From Terebella lapidaria (taxonomy: Eukaryota; Annelida; Polychaeta; Terebellida; Terebellidae), in the NCBI GenBank assembly GCA_949152475.1, contig OX424555.1, forward strand, positions 97,745,515 through 97,809,514: a stretch of DNA of 64,000 nucleotides. Reading direction: 5' to 3'. Shown piece by piece: positions 35,401-46,500 of the stretch. A program made the position numbers and the translations under genes. Under the pieces are notes generated by a model, which had not been told where the DNA came from, made no database searches, and saw nothing but the letters and a program-made list of their open reading frames with translations. Position 1 is the stretch's first letter. Each line of letters begins with the position of its first letter.

Positions 35401-38400
35401 TTCTGAATCAGTCAGCAACATATACATGTATGTAAAAGATGAATTTTGAATTGCTCCTTGCATTTAATCAAAACTGATTGGAATTTACTGGCCGATAGGA
35501 CCTCGAGGAGAAGCTGAGTGCGCTGACAAAGGATCAAACTGAGGCAGCGACGAGACGTGACAACCTTCGGGAGAAAGTCGCAGAACTGCAGGAGATGTTG
35601 GCACAAGTTGTGGTGAGATAACGGAGACCCAAATAACTTATAGACGATCAGAGATATTTGTGTTACATGTTACTAAATTTACTAATATTTGTCCAGGTGG
35701 ACTAATATACTAGTAACATAATATAATTTGCCGTTTTAATCTTGTTGTGAAATGTTTATACATAAATGTTGTACTACATACTTGTCTTGGTCGACTTGGT
35801 GGAGTATGTATGAAAATAAATCCGAAGAAAGAATTATCCGATGAACATGATCAAGAGTGTAAATTTTCTCACACATTGTCCAGGATTTGTACAAGGAGAG
35901 ACTCTGTGAGAACCCGGCTGACGAGGTGGACGGTCTGGATAACTACTACACTCCCATCGACACGTACGCCACGGTGCGAGGGAAGTACAACACCGTCAGC
36001 AGTACCAGCTCTCGGCTCCTCGGCTCCATCGGTGTGTGAATCTAGGGGTATATCTTGTTACAAGTGTGTCTTGATAGGAGTGAAAATTATAACAGACTAG
36101 AAACCAGATTATCATCTAAGTTAGAAATATGCCACTGAATATTTATTTCTGTGAATGCCTATTTTACAGATCAGTGGTTTGGTAAGGATTATGTTCTTTT
36201 ACTTTTCACAATTTTTCCTGAATATTTCACACCACTTGTTGCGCACTGTCTAACATAGCATGTGAATGATTTTGTACGAGTTGGTTTTGCATGTTAGTAT
36301 AGCTCCAGGTTATGGATTTTACAGCATGTGTGGAGTCAGACTATCTTTTTTCTAGCTCTTTAGGATATAATATGGTGTAGCTGACACATTATCGCACTGT
36401 ACAAGAAAATTTGTGTTTTTGTTTGCAAATATTTGTTCCATAGTTCGAAATATATAGTTTTATGGATCAATTTCTCTGAAGTTTCACATAAAACCTTCCA
36501 ACATCTTGAACATGAATCTAATCACTTCGAACAATGCAACAATTGCATACTAATTCGTGTGAATTTGAGTCACCATAGACAACAACCAGATGAAGCATAC
36601 TGTATTTGACACTGACTGACGCGATGTTGTCTCCCTGACAGCTACGGTCCCAGATGCCCCGCCCCTCATTCCCCCTGACTTCCTGAGTAGAACCGTCCGC
36701 CACAAAGTCGAAACTCACAGCAACCTACCGACCCTGAACTGGACCCCACTCCCCAGCATCAAAAACACACTGTTTGAGGTATGTGACATTATATTGATGT
36801 GATCGATCACACATTGTATCCACTATATGATAATATTTTGACCCAATAGGTGAATTCTATGAAGGATATACATGTATTAATATTTTCCTTCTATTAAAAT
36901 ACATCAATCACTTGAACACCAAAATATGTATTACGAAAAATATTAGGACTAAAGATAAAGATCTAAGGATTTTCTCTTACATGTTTAGATTATTGAGGAA
37001 ATAACATTCAGCGGTATAAGTATACCTATTCTGATAGGCCATGTGATGTTATCTCTGCGTCTAGGACATGGACGATGAGGCCAAACTCAGAGAAGTCGAC
37101 TTCTCCGAGTTTGTGAAGGTTTTCCAGCTGCCACAGAAGGAGGTCGAGGCTAGAAAGCTCGGAGAGAGGATTGTGCTCCCCAACTCACGGAAAATCACCT
37201 TCATGGAACATTCCCGCGCCAGAAACCTTGGTCAGTTCTCGGGCAGGTTCTGCTTCCAGACTGAAACTAGATGCGACTTTTGTGAAAAATAACAGTTTTT
37301 ATATTCAAATAAAATGTTGCATAAATTGTTACGTAAAATAAATTCCATGCAAAGATTGCAGCAAACTTCTAGAATTTTTCAAATAAATTTCATTGCACTA
37401 TATACATGTACAAGAACCACAGTAATTTTGCCAAATAATGACATAACTTTGACATTGCAGTCATCACCATGAAAAGAACTAGTCTTGATGCAGCACGACT
37501 CAAAGATGCGATTGAGAACTTTGAGATTGACAAGTTACCAGGAGAGTGCGCTGAACTGCTGCTCAAATTCATTCCAACAGCGGCTGAGGTACAGTACATT
37601 CATACATATTTCTACATTCGACCAATATAAACAACAGAACAATGAGTCAATTGTATTTCCAGATTTTCAACAATACCTTTACTCACCTATTTCAGTTGAA
37701 GAAGCTGGCGGAACATCACTCAGAGTATAACAATCTGGGAGAGGCCGAGGCATTTCTTTATCAGGTACTAATTGGCTTCATTAGGTATGATTTAAAAACA
37801 TATATTTGATATTGTTGGTAGTTAGTCAATTCCCACACAGAAACCAGAAACTCATGTCTTCTGACAAATCTGTGTCCCCCACACTCTCACACACATACAT
37901 TTGTTTCGCAAAGAAAGTAATTACTGATATATGATAAGATTTGCTCTCATTTATTTTGACAGATGACCAAAGTGGATCGTTTGGAGCGAAAACTGTCACT
38001 GCTTGCATTTATGGGAAAGTTTGATGATGTTGTTGAGATAATCAAACCGGTGAGAATTGTGATGTTAATTCTAGGAAACATGTCCAAATCTTTATGTAGT
38101 ATTTCAGAGATGCATTTGTCATTTATCTTTATTTTGTTTCGCAGGAAATGGAATCAATTTACCGATGTTCCCAATCCCTACTCGAGTCTCTGAAGCTCAA
38201 GAAAATATTTGAGGTGGAATATCCTGATATTGGATGATATTTTGATGTATTTCTGTTATTATCAGCGTTTTATAAGTTTCTTGCATATTTTGATACTTCC
38301 ACCATCATCTAGCTCATCCTGGCCTTTGGAAACTACATGAATAGCAACAAACGAGGATACGCTCTCGGCTTCAGGCTTGAATCACTCTCAAAGGTAAATA

Positions 38401-40894
38401 TCCCCAGGGTTCATATGTAGTACATGACTCAAGAACTCAGTACGAGAATCTTATACTGAAGTGATACTCGTTCAACATCAATATGGTGACTTGGCTGGGA
38501 AAAAATTTGACTTACCAGCATGATAAAAATATAACAAATCATAAATTTATCATCATTCATTATAATTTTTACCATTGGATGGAATGTTTTACCAGAATTG
38601 AAAAACTTTTTGATAGCTGGCTCTGATAAAGTCCCGGGACCGCTCCCAGCAGACGTTATTACACTATCTAGCAGACTGCATACAGACACGCTACCCAGAA
38701 CTACGCGACTTTGGGGACGACCTTGACCTTTGTGTCGATAAAGGAGGTATATGTCTGTAATACCGAGTGATTCGTCGATATTAATATCAACTTCAATAGT
38801 ATTATTCATTATATGGCTTCAATATGTATAATCCATTCAGAAACCTTGAACTGTATTGTTTGATTTTGTTCAGATTTCTCACATGGAGAAATGTGTTTTG
38901 TAAACATATGATCTTTCAACTTACTATGATAACCTACGAATGCTGATAACTTTTAATTGCTACATTGCGATGTATTTACAGTGTCGTTCCAGTCTGTGAG
39001 TTCTGACATCCTCAGTCTGAGGAAGGGGATGGAAATGTTGAGATCTGAGAGAGAAAAACTCAACAGCAATCATGTTCTTGATGTATCCTTACTGGTTCAA
39101 GTCCTTTAATTGTCAAGGAAAATAACAGCATTTCAGTATTATGCTGATATATACCTCATCAATATATTTATGCTAATATTTCAAGATTCACAGTCATAAG
39201 AATGTTATGAATGTAGTTGGAATCAAAATAGGAAAATCAAGTTTTGTTTAAATAAATTCAAGAAATACCTGTTTACAAATTAAATGAGAAAGCACCAAGA
39301 ATGTTTCTCCTTGACGGCCTACCAGAGTTTCCACCCCCGTGCCTCTCCAGTGGTCACCGAGCTGTTTGACAGTTTTCGGCGGATGGAGGAAGTTTACCAG
39401 AAAGTTTGCACATACTTCGGAGAGAAGCATCGAGAGATGGAACCAGACGAGTTATGTAAACACATCAGTGACTTTGTGGCTGCTTTCAGGGTGAGCATTT
39501 CAGAGCACTGTGGCATCGAACAGAAAGAAAACAAAACTGACCTATAATGATTACCGGTATTGACTTTAATGCATCATATAAAGGTAGAATATAACCGCTG
39601 CTAACATCTAACAACATTTCGCAGAAAGCAACAGAAGAGAACTATCAGCGCAAGCATCCAGTACAAGCTCTTCGTCTCCCACTCAGGACACACTCATCCT
39701 CCACGAGTGAGCGCTCCAAGTCCCCTTTATCCACCCCAATAACGTCGTCCACACTGCCCAAACCCGCCCCAGCCAAACAGCCGCAGCACCAGACCAGCCT
39801 GCACCGCGCTACTAAACTCACAGCGAACAGAGCCGATGATACAAAGGCCCAACACCTGGCACATCATCAAAACAGGGACAGGTCACTGGCAGTGTCCAGC
39901 AAGAGTATCACATCGAGTCCTGTGTCGTCGGAGAGGAAACCCGACGGTTACAAGGTCGTAGTAATGAGCGGCCGAGACAAGGAGGTTCTCTACGATGACA
40001 CAGTCTCGCCTCTCTCTGAGCGTCGGCTTGTTTACGACCAGTCACTGCCGGAGAACACGGGGGTGGTGTATCACGACATCCCTCCCATCCAGGACCTCAA
40101 CCCTCGGGACAGTAACCATGGCAACCAAAACATTGCTGCACCGAGAAGGATCCAGAAGACAGTGGTGACCACGGAAGGAGATATCAAGCTCAAAGATTCA
40201 CACTCGTTTTACTACGGAGCAAAGAAACCCGAGGAGTCAGTGTACGCTCAAGTTAAGAAAACTCCATCACTTCGAGACACGACACAATCAACCGGGCCCA
40301 AAGTGGGAGTGAAACGAACATCGACAACCCCCGCGCGATCCCAGCCGCTTGTACATCGGGTCAACAACACACACCTCAACGGCTTCTACACAGACCCGCC
40401 ACAGAACCCTTCCAGGTCATCCGTCATCTCACAGTCGGAGCCAGTCTATGAGGAGATATTTGTTCCCGAGGACACAGGTCACCTTCCTAACGGTGACACA
40501 TTCAGCACTAACTCAGCTAGCAGTCTGTCGTCACTCCCGGCCTCCAGCCTCACGTCGCCAGGGGATACCGGAGCCAAGAAACCGTCGGCAACCAGCAGGA
40601 GTGTTCTACCCAGTGAATCTGAGGAGATTGGTGCTGCCATAGAAACACTGGATAAGGTCCTGGATAACGCACTCACAGGTGATGTAAACATTCAGGGTTG
40701 ACTAAACTCTGCCACAGAGTTTAGATGTAACATGTAACTGTCCATGAAATTAGCACTATACACTTTTTCGGCACTTTCCTAATGTTAAAATGTTACGACA
40801 TGTACAAATATAAATGAATTACAATTATGATAACACAGTCTTCCTCATTTCAGAATCAAACGTGGCCAGTGAAGATGAATACACGGTGTTGTAG
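23487..40894 (+). CDS. Formin (FH2-domain actin nucleator) with tyrosine-rich tail
   Basis: Twenty-four exons: 23487-23778, 28641-28747, 31191-31277, 33104-33291, 33614-33752, 33919-33969, 34307-34408, 34527-34673, 34781-34897, 35155-35319, 35499-35612, 35884-36031, 36642-36778, 37065-37230, 37461-37588, 37696-37764, 37963-38049, 38145-38213, 38313-38393, 38617-38746, 38982-39082, 39326-39490, 39625-40678 and 40854-40894. All are in phase, giving 1,294 residues. An armadillo-like GBD/FH3 region lies at about 140-410 and a coiled coil at 411-505. The FH2 domain spans about 570-945 (LNWTPLPSIKNTLFE, HSRARNLVITMKR, LILAFGNYMNSNKRG). FH2 dimers nucleate and cap-track actin. By eye it is closest to FRL/FMNL-type diaphanous-related formins, but FH1 is reduced to APPLIPPDF. 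The 350-residue tail is Ser/Tyr-rich and ends YTVL. The exon 18 and exon 21 donors (GTGGAA, GTATCC) are weak. Confidence 0.88.
23779..25962 (+). other. Formin intron 1, 5' half
   Basis: No gene seen. A segment near 24843-24870 (TGTGTGGAATTTATACTCA) has an inverted partner near 28397-28425. The stretch 25071-25360 contains transposon-like ends (ATTCCGCCCC, ATCCGCCCCTG) and a C-run near 25318. These look like worn DNA-transposon remnants that I cannot delimit. Confidence 0.4.
25963..26189. mobile_element. MITE family B, copy 1 (uninterrupted)
   Basis: 227 bp. It begins with three copies of GACCAGTGCTCGTACTAG and ends GTACAACTACTGGTC. The arms are imperfect inverted repeats built on GACCAGT..GTAC. 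A second copy at 60493-60919 is interrupted by a family A MITE. It lies in formin intron 1. Confidence 0.75.
26190..28640 (+). other. Formin intron 1, 3' half
   Basis: AT-rich sequence with no gene recognised. The repeat-like stretch 28310-28540 shares TGAGTATAAATTCCACACA, inverted, with 24843-24870. Confidence 0.4.
28718..29650 (+). repeat. 115-bp minisatellite carrying formin exon 2 tail and 5' splice site
   Basis: About eight copies including the one in the exon. Each unit reads CATAGGGCCTTCGAGGAATA, TCTG, then gtcagttttagcagaaatac and a G-rich middle with gaggttagggggtac. CATAGGGCC...ATCTG is the end of exon 2 (HRAFEEYL) and GTCAGT is its donor. The first copy (ending 28747) is the real exon; the rest run downstream. 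Two units are shortened variants with ACTCTAGTCAG at the junction (near 28975 and 29650). Confidence 0.93.
29682..29705 (+). repeat. 24-base poly(G) run at the end of the minisatellite
   Basis: An uninterrupted G run on the sense strand directly follows the last degenerate repeat unit. Its true length may be uncertain because of sequencing. Confidence 0.9.
29706..31190 (+). other. Formin intron 2, remainder
   Basis: No gene, RNA or clear repeat recognised in this AT-rich intronic sequence. Confidence 0.4.
31278..33103 (+). other. Formin intron 3
   Basis: AT-rich intron. A 145-codon open frame at 32342-32779 has no recognisable domain or splice partners and was not called. CCGACCGACC-like fragments recur near 31490, 31555, 32168 and 32215, perhaps relics of a repeat. 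Confidence 0.4.
33292..33360 (+). promoter_or_regulatory. G-tract cluster just after formin exon 4 donor
   Basis: Starting at the donor GTGAGAGTCGG, the intron has at least six G-runs of four or more within 65 bases on the sense strand. This can form a G-quadruplex. G-triplet intronic enhancers near 5' splice sites are known in vertebrates; any role here is inferred. Confidence 0.5.
36170..36181 (+). CDS. Candidate 12-nt cassette microexon of the formin gene
   Basis: ATCAGTGGTTTG lies between a good acceptor (CCTATTTTACAG) and a good donor (GTAAGG). It enters and leaves in phase 1, exactly as the flanking exons 12 and 13 require. Inclusion would add DQWF between GSI and ATVPDAPP, just before the FH2 domain. 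This is a prediction from splice signals only. Confidence 0.4.
40447..40458 (+). other. YEEI motif in formin tail
   Basis: Codons for Y-E-E-I (Tyr about residue 1205) in the context EPVYEEIFVPED. pYEEI is the textbook Src-family SH2 ligand. Neighbouring tyrosines are VLYDDTVSP, VVYHDIPP and SVYAQV. No phosphorylation evidence can be seen in DNA. Confidence 0.6.
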
Positions 40895-41449
40895 TCCACT
40901 GAAGTTAACACTCACAGACTTGTGCAATCGAATCCACTCTGATGTTAAAACTTTTGCTTCCTGCAGACGGAGAGGAGCATAGACATTCAGTGCATATAAA
41001 TCTATGTATCTCGACACTCTGGCTGTAGATTGAGTGATACTATAAGTGTATGTTACTGCATGTGATAATATAAGTTGTACAGTCAAAGGTCAGGTCCATA
41101 AACTCAGGTGTATATTATCTGTAATATTTGTATTGTATTACCGCAGGAGCCGAATGCCAATAGTTTGCCATAGATGTTACCTGTAGATATATCATTTACA
41201 CATATATTTTTCATTTTAATCCTTTTGTACCTGTTATGGTTATCTTATATTGTTTATGTTATACTGTAATCCTAAATTATTCATCACAGTGTGGAAATGT
41301 GAGAAAAAAATTGCAGAAACTGTGTTTTTGCTAGAATTTCCAATAATGATACCGGTACACAAATTACCTGAGTAATCTACATGTCATATGTTCCAGTGGA
41401 GAAAAACTGCCATAAAAACCAATATTTTTTCACACTTGTTATATTGTGT

Positions 41450-41455
41450 AATAAA
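41450..41455 (+). terminator. Poly(A) signal AATAAA for the formin gene
   Basis: AATAAA lies about 555 bases after the stop codon, in AT-rich sequence. Confidence 0.5.
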
Positions 41456-43205
41456 CGAAATGATTTCCAATAACGGTGTTCCATATATTCCAAGAAAACA
41501 CAAGATGCAGAAATAACATTTATTTTAACGCGAGATCAAACAACATGGAATCGTTTTTTTCTGTTTCCCAAATAGCATCGTTTTCTTGATGTCCAGAATG
41601 TTTCAAACACAGGTAAACTTATTTCATGAATGGGTGATTTAAAAGACGTGATATGTTTTGTAAAATTTCAAAATGACCAAAAAATATTTCATAAATCCAG
41701 AAACAAACAACACATTAGAATTAAAGTAGTTAGTTCTATTCAGACTATAGGGAATGTAAAACCGTCAAAAGATGTGTACTTACAACAGAAAATTGTTAAT
41801 CATTCAATACCAACAAACCCATTTTCAATACATCTATTTTCAATTTCACCCAGAGACAGAATCTGTTGTCTATCTTACAATGTCAAACTAAATATCGGTG
41901 GAAATAATTCTCCAAATCTGCAAGTTTACATGAACACTCCACACATGTATATGATTGATATCCTAATGATTGCAGATTACAATAATGTGAACAAACCTAT
42001 CACAGAACAAAATACCACAACAATCATTCAACAATTGTATCTCTCCCATTCACTGCAGGATCACTTCACACACAGAAACCATCTCGGTGATAAACTTACT
42101 TCAACCAGACCCTCAGCCAAGGGACCATCTCAATAGTGAGCGACAAACTTGACAAAACCCAGACGTTGGGATCCTATGAGAAGTAGCCCGCTATCGATCC
42201 ACTTGGGATGTTTTCATCATCATACCCCTGGATCACTCACAGTAATGTCACCGCCTCACACATCCGTTCCTTTCATCAATGAATTTGATTTTTAAAACAA
42301 TACCAACAGTACAGACAACATTGATTATAAGTTGGGTATGAACAACAATATAGTGGCAAATATTCTGATTCCTACGTCAAGTACATCAGTATTGTGGCTG
42401 AACTGAGGGACGATTGTATATCATATACATGTACATATGCGTATGTTATATACACACACTATATACAGAACCGTTTGGCGTGTGTATGATATGCCATACA
42501 CACTGAAATTGTACGCTTCTCCATTTCATAGAATACATTGAGAGAATACAAAGATCTAAAAGATTAAGAAAATCGATTCTTGTCTGGTCTTGTGACTCGA
42601 ACAATAGGTGGGAAGAAAGTAGAGAAAGACGTGGTTAAGGGTGGGAAACTATACATGTAATATCAACTAAATCATGGTGCTCGGAATTCATGACTTCTGG
42701 AATGATTCGTAAATAGCCATTCACCTGACTTATTGGCAAATGTTGGGGAGCGGTCAGCCTCAGATTATTTGATTCACTGAATTTGACTGAATTTGATTCA
42801 CTGCATTGAGAATCATGCCCTGGTGTATCCAGATATATGTTAAGATTTTGGCAATGAATTGATCTATCTGAGACAGACCCTCGCTCACAATTATGGTATG
42901 AATATTCTGACAAGCAAGTCACCATGATAATGATTATCACAATATACAATGACAAATAAGAATAGATTCACTCCAAACCTCCTCATTGCCTGACTAGGTA
43001 TACACATCAATTACATACATCCCTGTAAGACCAACAGTAGATATTATGTTCCCTTATATTTGTTATAAACCAAAAACCTTCACTACAGCAACTCCATCCT
43101 TGAAATTTTTGCCTTGCTCTTCAACACAGCATGATATATCCCCAAAATATTCATTTCCAACTATAATGGAATTTTACTGGTAAGATAATGAACAAAAGTT
43201 GTTAT

Positions 43206-43375
43206 TGATACTTGTGTCATATTGCCTTGCCATATCTGTGTGGTCTATAAGTCCTTGTATGGTCTGGTGTAGTAAGTAGTTGTTATTACACTTGTGATTG
43301 ATACTTGTGTCATAGCCTTGCCATATCTGTGTGGTCTATAAGTCCTTGTATGGTCTGGTGTAGTAGTAATGTGTT
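43206..43375. repeat. 93-bp tandem duplication in CPE 3' UTR region
   Basis: TGATACTTGTGTCAT...GGTCTGGTGTAGTA, starting at 43206, is repeated from 43299 with a few small indels. Confidence 0.85.
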
Positions 43376-43564
43376 GTGTATGAATATGTGCTTGTGTGGA
43401 CAGATTCTTCGGCCGTGTTATGTTCGACTTGTGTCTTGTTTTCAGTGAGAGCTTGTGCAGCATATTGCATGTTTTTCATGGGTTGAAATGTTTGTAAAAT
43501 GTATTTTGTGTTTGGAGTATTTGTAGTCAGTGTTTAGTGTTTGTGGTATTTGTGTAGTCAGTGT

Positions 43565-46500
43565 TTAGTAGTTGTCCCTGAGTCGACGTCTCCAATACTC
43601 CGCCAGAAGTCCCTTCAATTCATCAATCTCGTTGTTGTAAGCTTCGTTCACGCCGCGTGGTTCATACCCGTCCTGTAGATGTCAACAACATCAAGGCGCA
43701 ATCATCGTGAGCTCATAACACACTGTGCTAACATGTAACATTTTTATGATTTGATAAAAAGCATATGAACAGCTGAGGGATCCTTTATCATGATTACAAC
43801 AACTCACGATGGCGTTTTCACTGGAGTCCTCCTCCTCCGAGCTCTGATTCTCCTCTTGCTGGGCGGTTGGCAGAGTGAAGTCAACAACCTGCGCGGGCTG
43901 GTGGCCAAGGTTCGTGACCTCCACGGTCTCGGAGACACACTCGTACTCCGGCTCAGAGCACACCTCCACGCGGTACGTTCCCTCCACCAGAGGGCGCCAG
44001 TAGTCGCCATCGTGGGCTATAAATTGTAGAGAATAATCGAAGATCTCATCATTGAATACCGGTAGTAGGTGAAAAGATAAGCAAACTTCATATGTACACA
44101 TAATACATAGTCTACACATATCATGATAACAATATGGACATCCGACAGCCACATAGATGACAAACTTGTCACAAAGACATGGTTCAGGAAGATGATCTGT
44201 ACCTGAGGTGACGTCATGTTCTATGCGATGATCTTGGCCGTTTGTGATATTGGTAACTTTGATGATGGCATGAGCGATTCCGTTACCGTTCTCATCCCGA
44301 ACCACTCCCTTGAAGCCGAGGTGAGTCTACGGTAAAAAGAGTTATCCACTGAAGGACTCTGATCAAAGGGCTGACCAACCACATAAACCTTTAAATCTAG
44401 GTATAATTGAATGTCAAATTCGACCAATCCAGCTCAATCAGACCCCCCAGCTGACCTGCCAGATGTACTCCACAAGAGCCTGCTTGTTGTCCTTCCAGTA
44501 GCTAGGCAGATCCTCGGCCTCAGGGAACTTTACACACCCCAGCTCCAGCGTAATCTCAAAACAGTTGCTGCTCAGGTAGTTAAAGTCCTGCATACCTGCA
44601 CGACAATCGTCAAAATCAAAGTAATAAGGATGATACCACACAATATCAATAACACTTTATATTTCAAGAAATATCGACATCAGCCAACACGAAGGGCATT
44701 ATGCATCACATTTTGCTGTTTTGTTTATTGTTTTGTTCACTTATGTTTGCCCACTGACCTCCAGCGACTGAGTACCAAGCGGCGCCGTTCGTGATCCCGC
44801 CCTGTTTGACAAACTCGTCGTCGTCGGACATGTCACAGCTGGGGTGGGGTTTGGCCATGGTGCTGTGAGTCGCGGCGTAGCTCTCTGCTAGGTACCTGAT
44901 CACAATACACGGGACATGGGGGTCAGTGAGAGTCAGGCGTGGTGTCAGGGAACATTGTGTGTGCCTCAATAAACTTTGAACCATGTTGAATTGACCAGGT
45001 ATATTCTGTATGTTTCATTGCAAAACTTTGCATTTTGCCAAATTCATGAGGAAACATTTGACCACGTATTGTATCTTGTTTATAAACCCATCACCCACAA
45101 ATTGAGCTAACAAATATTATTGTACGCTTTATCAAAACAGGATCCTGTATCTTAAACACATAACACCACACATTACACATTCATTACAAAACCGAAAGAG
45201 ACATAATATAGGTCTGACATTCATGAACTAAAAGTACATGTAATTACAATTGTGTTGTAAACACAAATATACTGCCTTGAATCACCGACTAACATCCTTA
45301 CATTTATCCCCATCACCAAGTTTTATATTAGCACAGTCATGAATATCTATAGTTATACCTTGCACAATGTAAGCTACAACTACGCTTATAGCGATATGAA
45401 ACTAAGTTTCTTACTCTGCAGTAACATTTAAAAACTTCTGAAATGTGGCAGTAAACAGACAATTACATTATGATTATCAATATGATTATGTGGCAAATGA
45501 AAATCCATAATGATATTTCACCTGATTATATTATTGTATCGCACCCAAACTATTTTATTTTTCCAGAACATGTATTTATCTCCAATATATAGTCAGTATT
45601 CATCATGCTGATGTACATTACGATTATGTCACATCCATGCAGAAAGAACTTCTATTTAGTACTGTGCCATTATTGTTGCCATCTTATCCCCCCCCCCCCA
45701 CCATGGGTTACCATGGATACGTACTTGAATGTGGCATCATCAGGGCTGGCGGCGTAGTCCTGAGACTGTCCAGTGCGACTTTCGTCATACGGGTAGTTGG
45801 CCACGAGGTCCCCGCCGTGAAGGTTTGCCGACACAACGAACGGGACGTTCATGATCCACTCGATCACCATCCTGGTCTCCGGCTGCAGCTGTTAGCAGAT
45901 AAGAGACAATACATGAAAGTTTCAAAAAGTTTTGAAAGGAAACAATTATCCTGTAGCAGGTCCATGACATTTATTCAAATTGAGAACATGAGATTGTTCC
46001 CAGAACCTGAGAACCATGAAAATGTAAGATACATATTTCATCAGATTAATACAGGCTCAGACTAGATTTCATACATGATGAAAGACGAACTGTCCACAGA
46101 AGCTTCCAATATATGTGATTGCTTCACTGAACTAATGCAATATTATTTGATCTCATCTAACCTACAAACAGAAATATCATCTTTCAAATTACATTACCAC
46201 ACAGTCAGAAGTCATAAAAGCTATTGACACATGACACAAAATATGATATGCATTCAACAGATGTACAACGTACAGACAGGAAATTGATACGTTTATCATG
46301 TTTATGAGTTTGGTGGAAGTTAATATTGTCATGGAAATTGTAATTCCACATAAAGTTTATCATCGATATTATTATTCACACATACATGTGCATGCACTAC
46401 ATTGTACCATGGCTTACACCTTTCACAATAGCCCCGACTATCGTATATACCATGTTGACACACCTGTGGTACAAGTACAATAGACAACTCATTAGCCTAG

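Larger units (their letters stand above)
40895..43564. other. Tail-to-tail spacer: formin and CPE 3' UTRs
   Basis: No coding gene supported. A 168-codon frame at 41630-42136 (+) is unrecognised and looks like chance. The right part should be the CPE 3' UTR (-). Confidence 0.5.

Noticed and set aside
41630-42136. 168-codon open frame between formin and CPE
   Set aside because: Low-complexity, AT-driven composition, no recognisable domain, and it lies in a tail-to-tail 3' UTR region with no splice partners.
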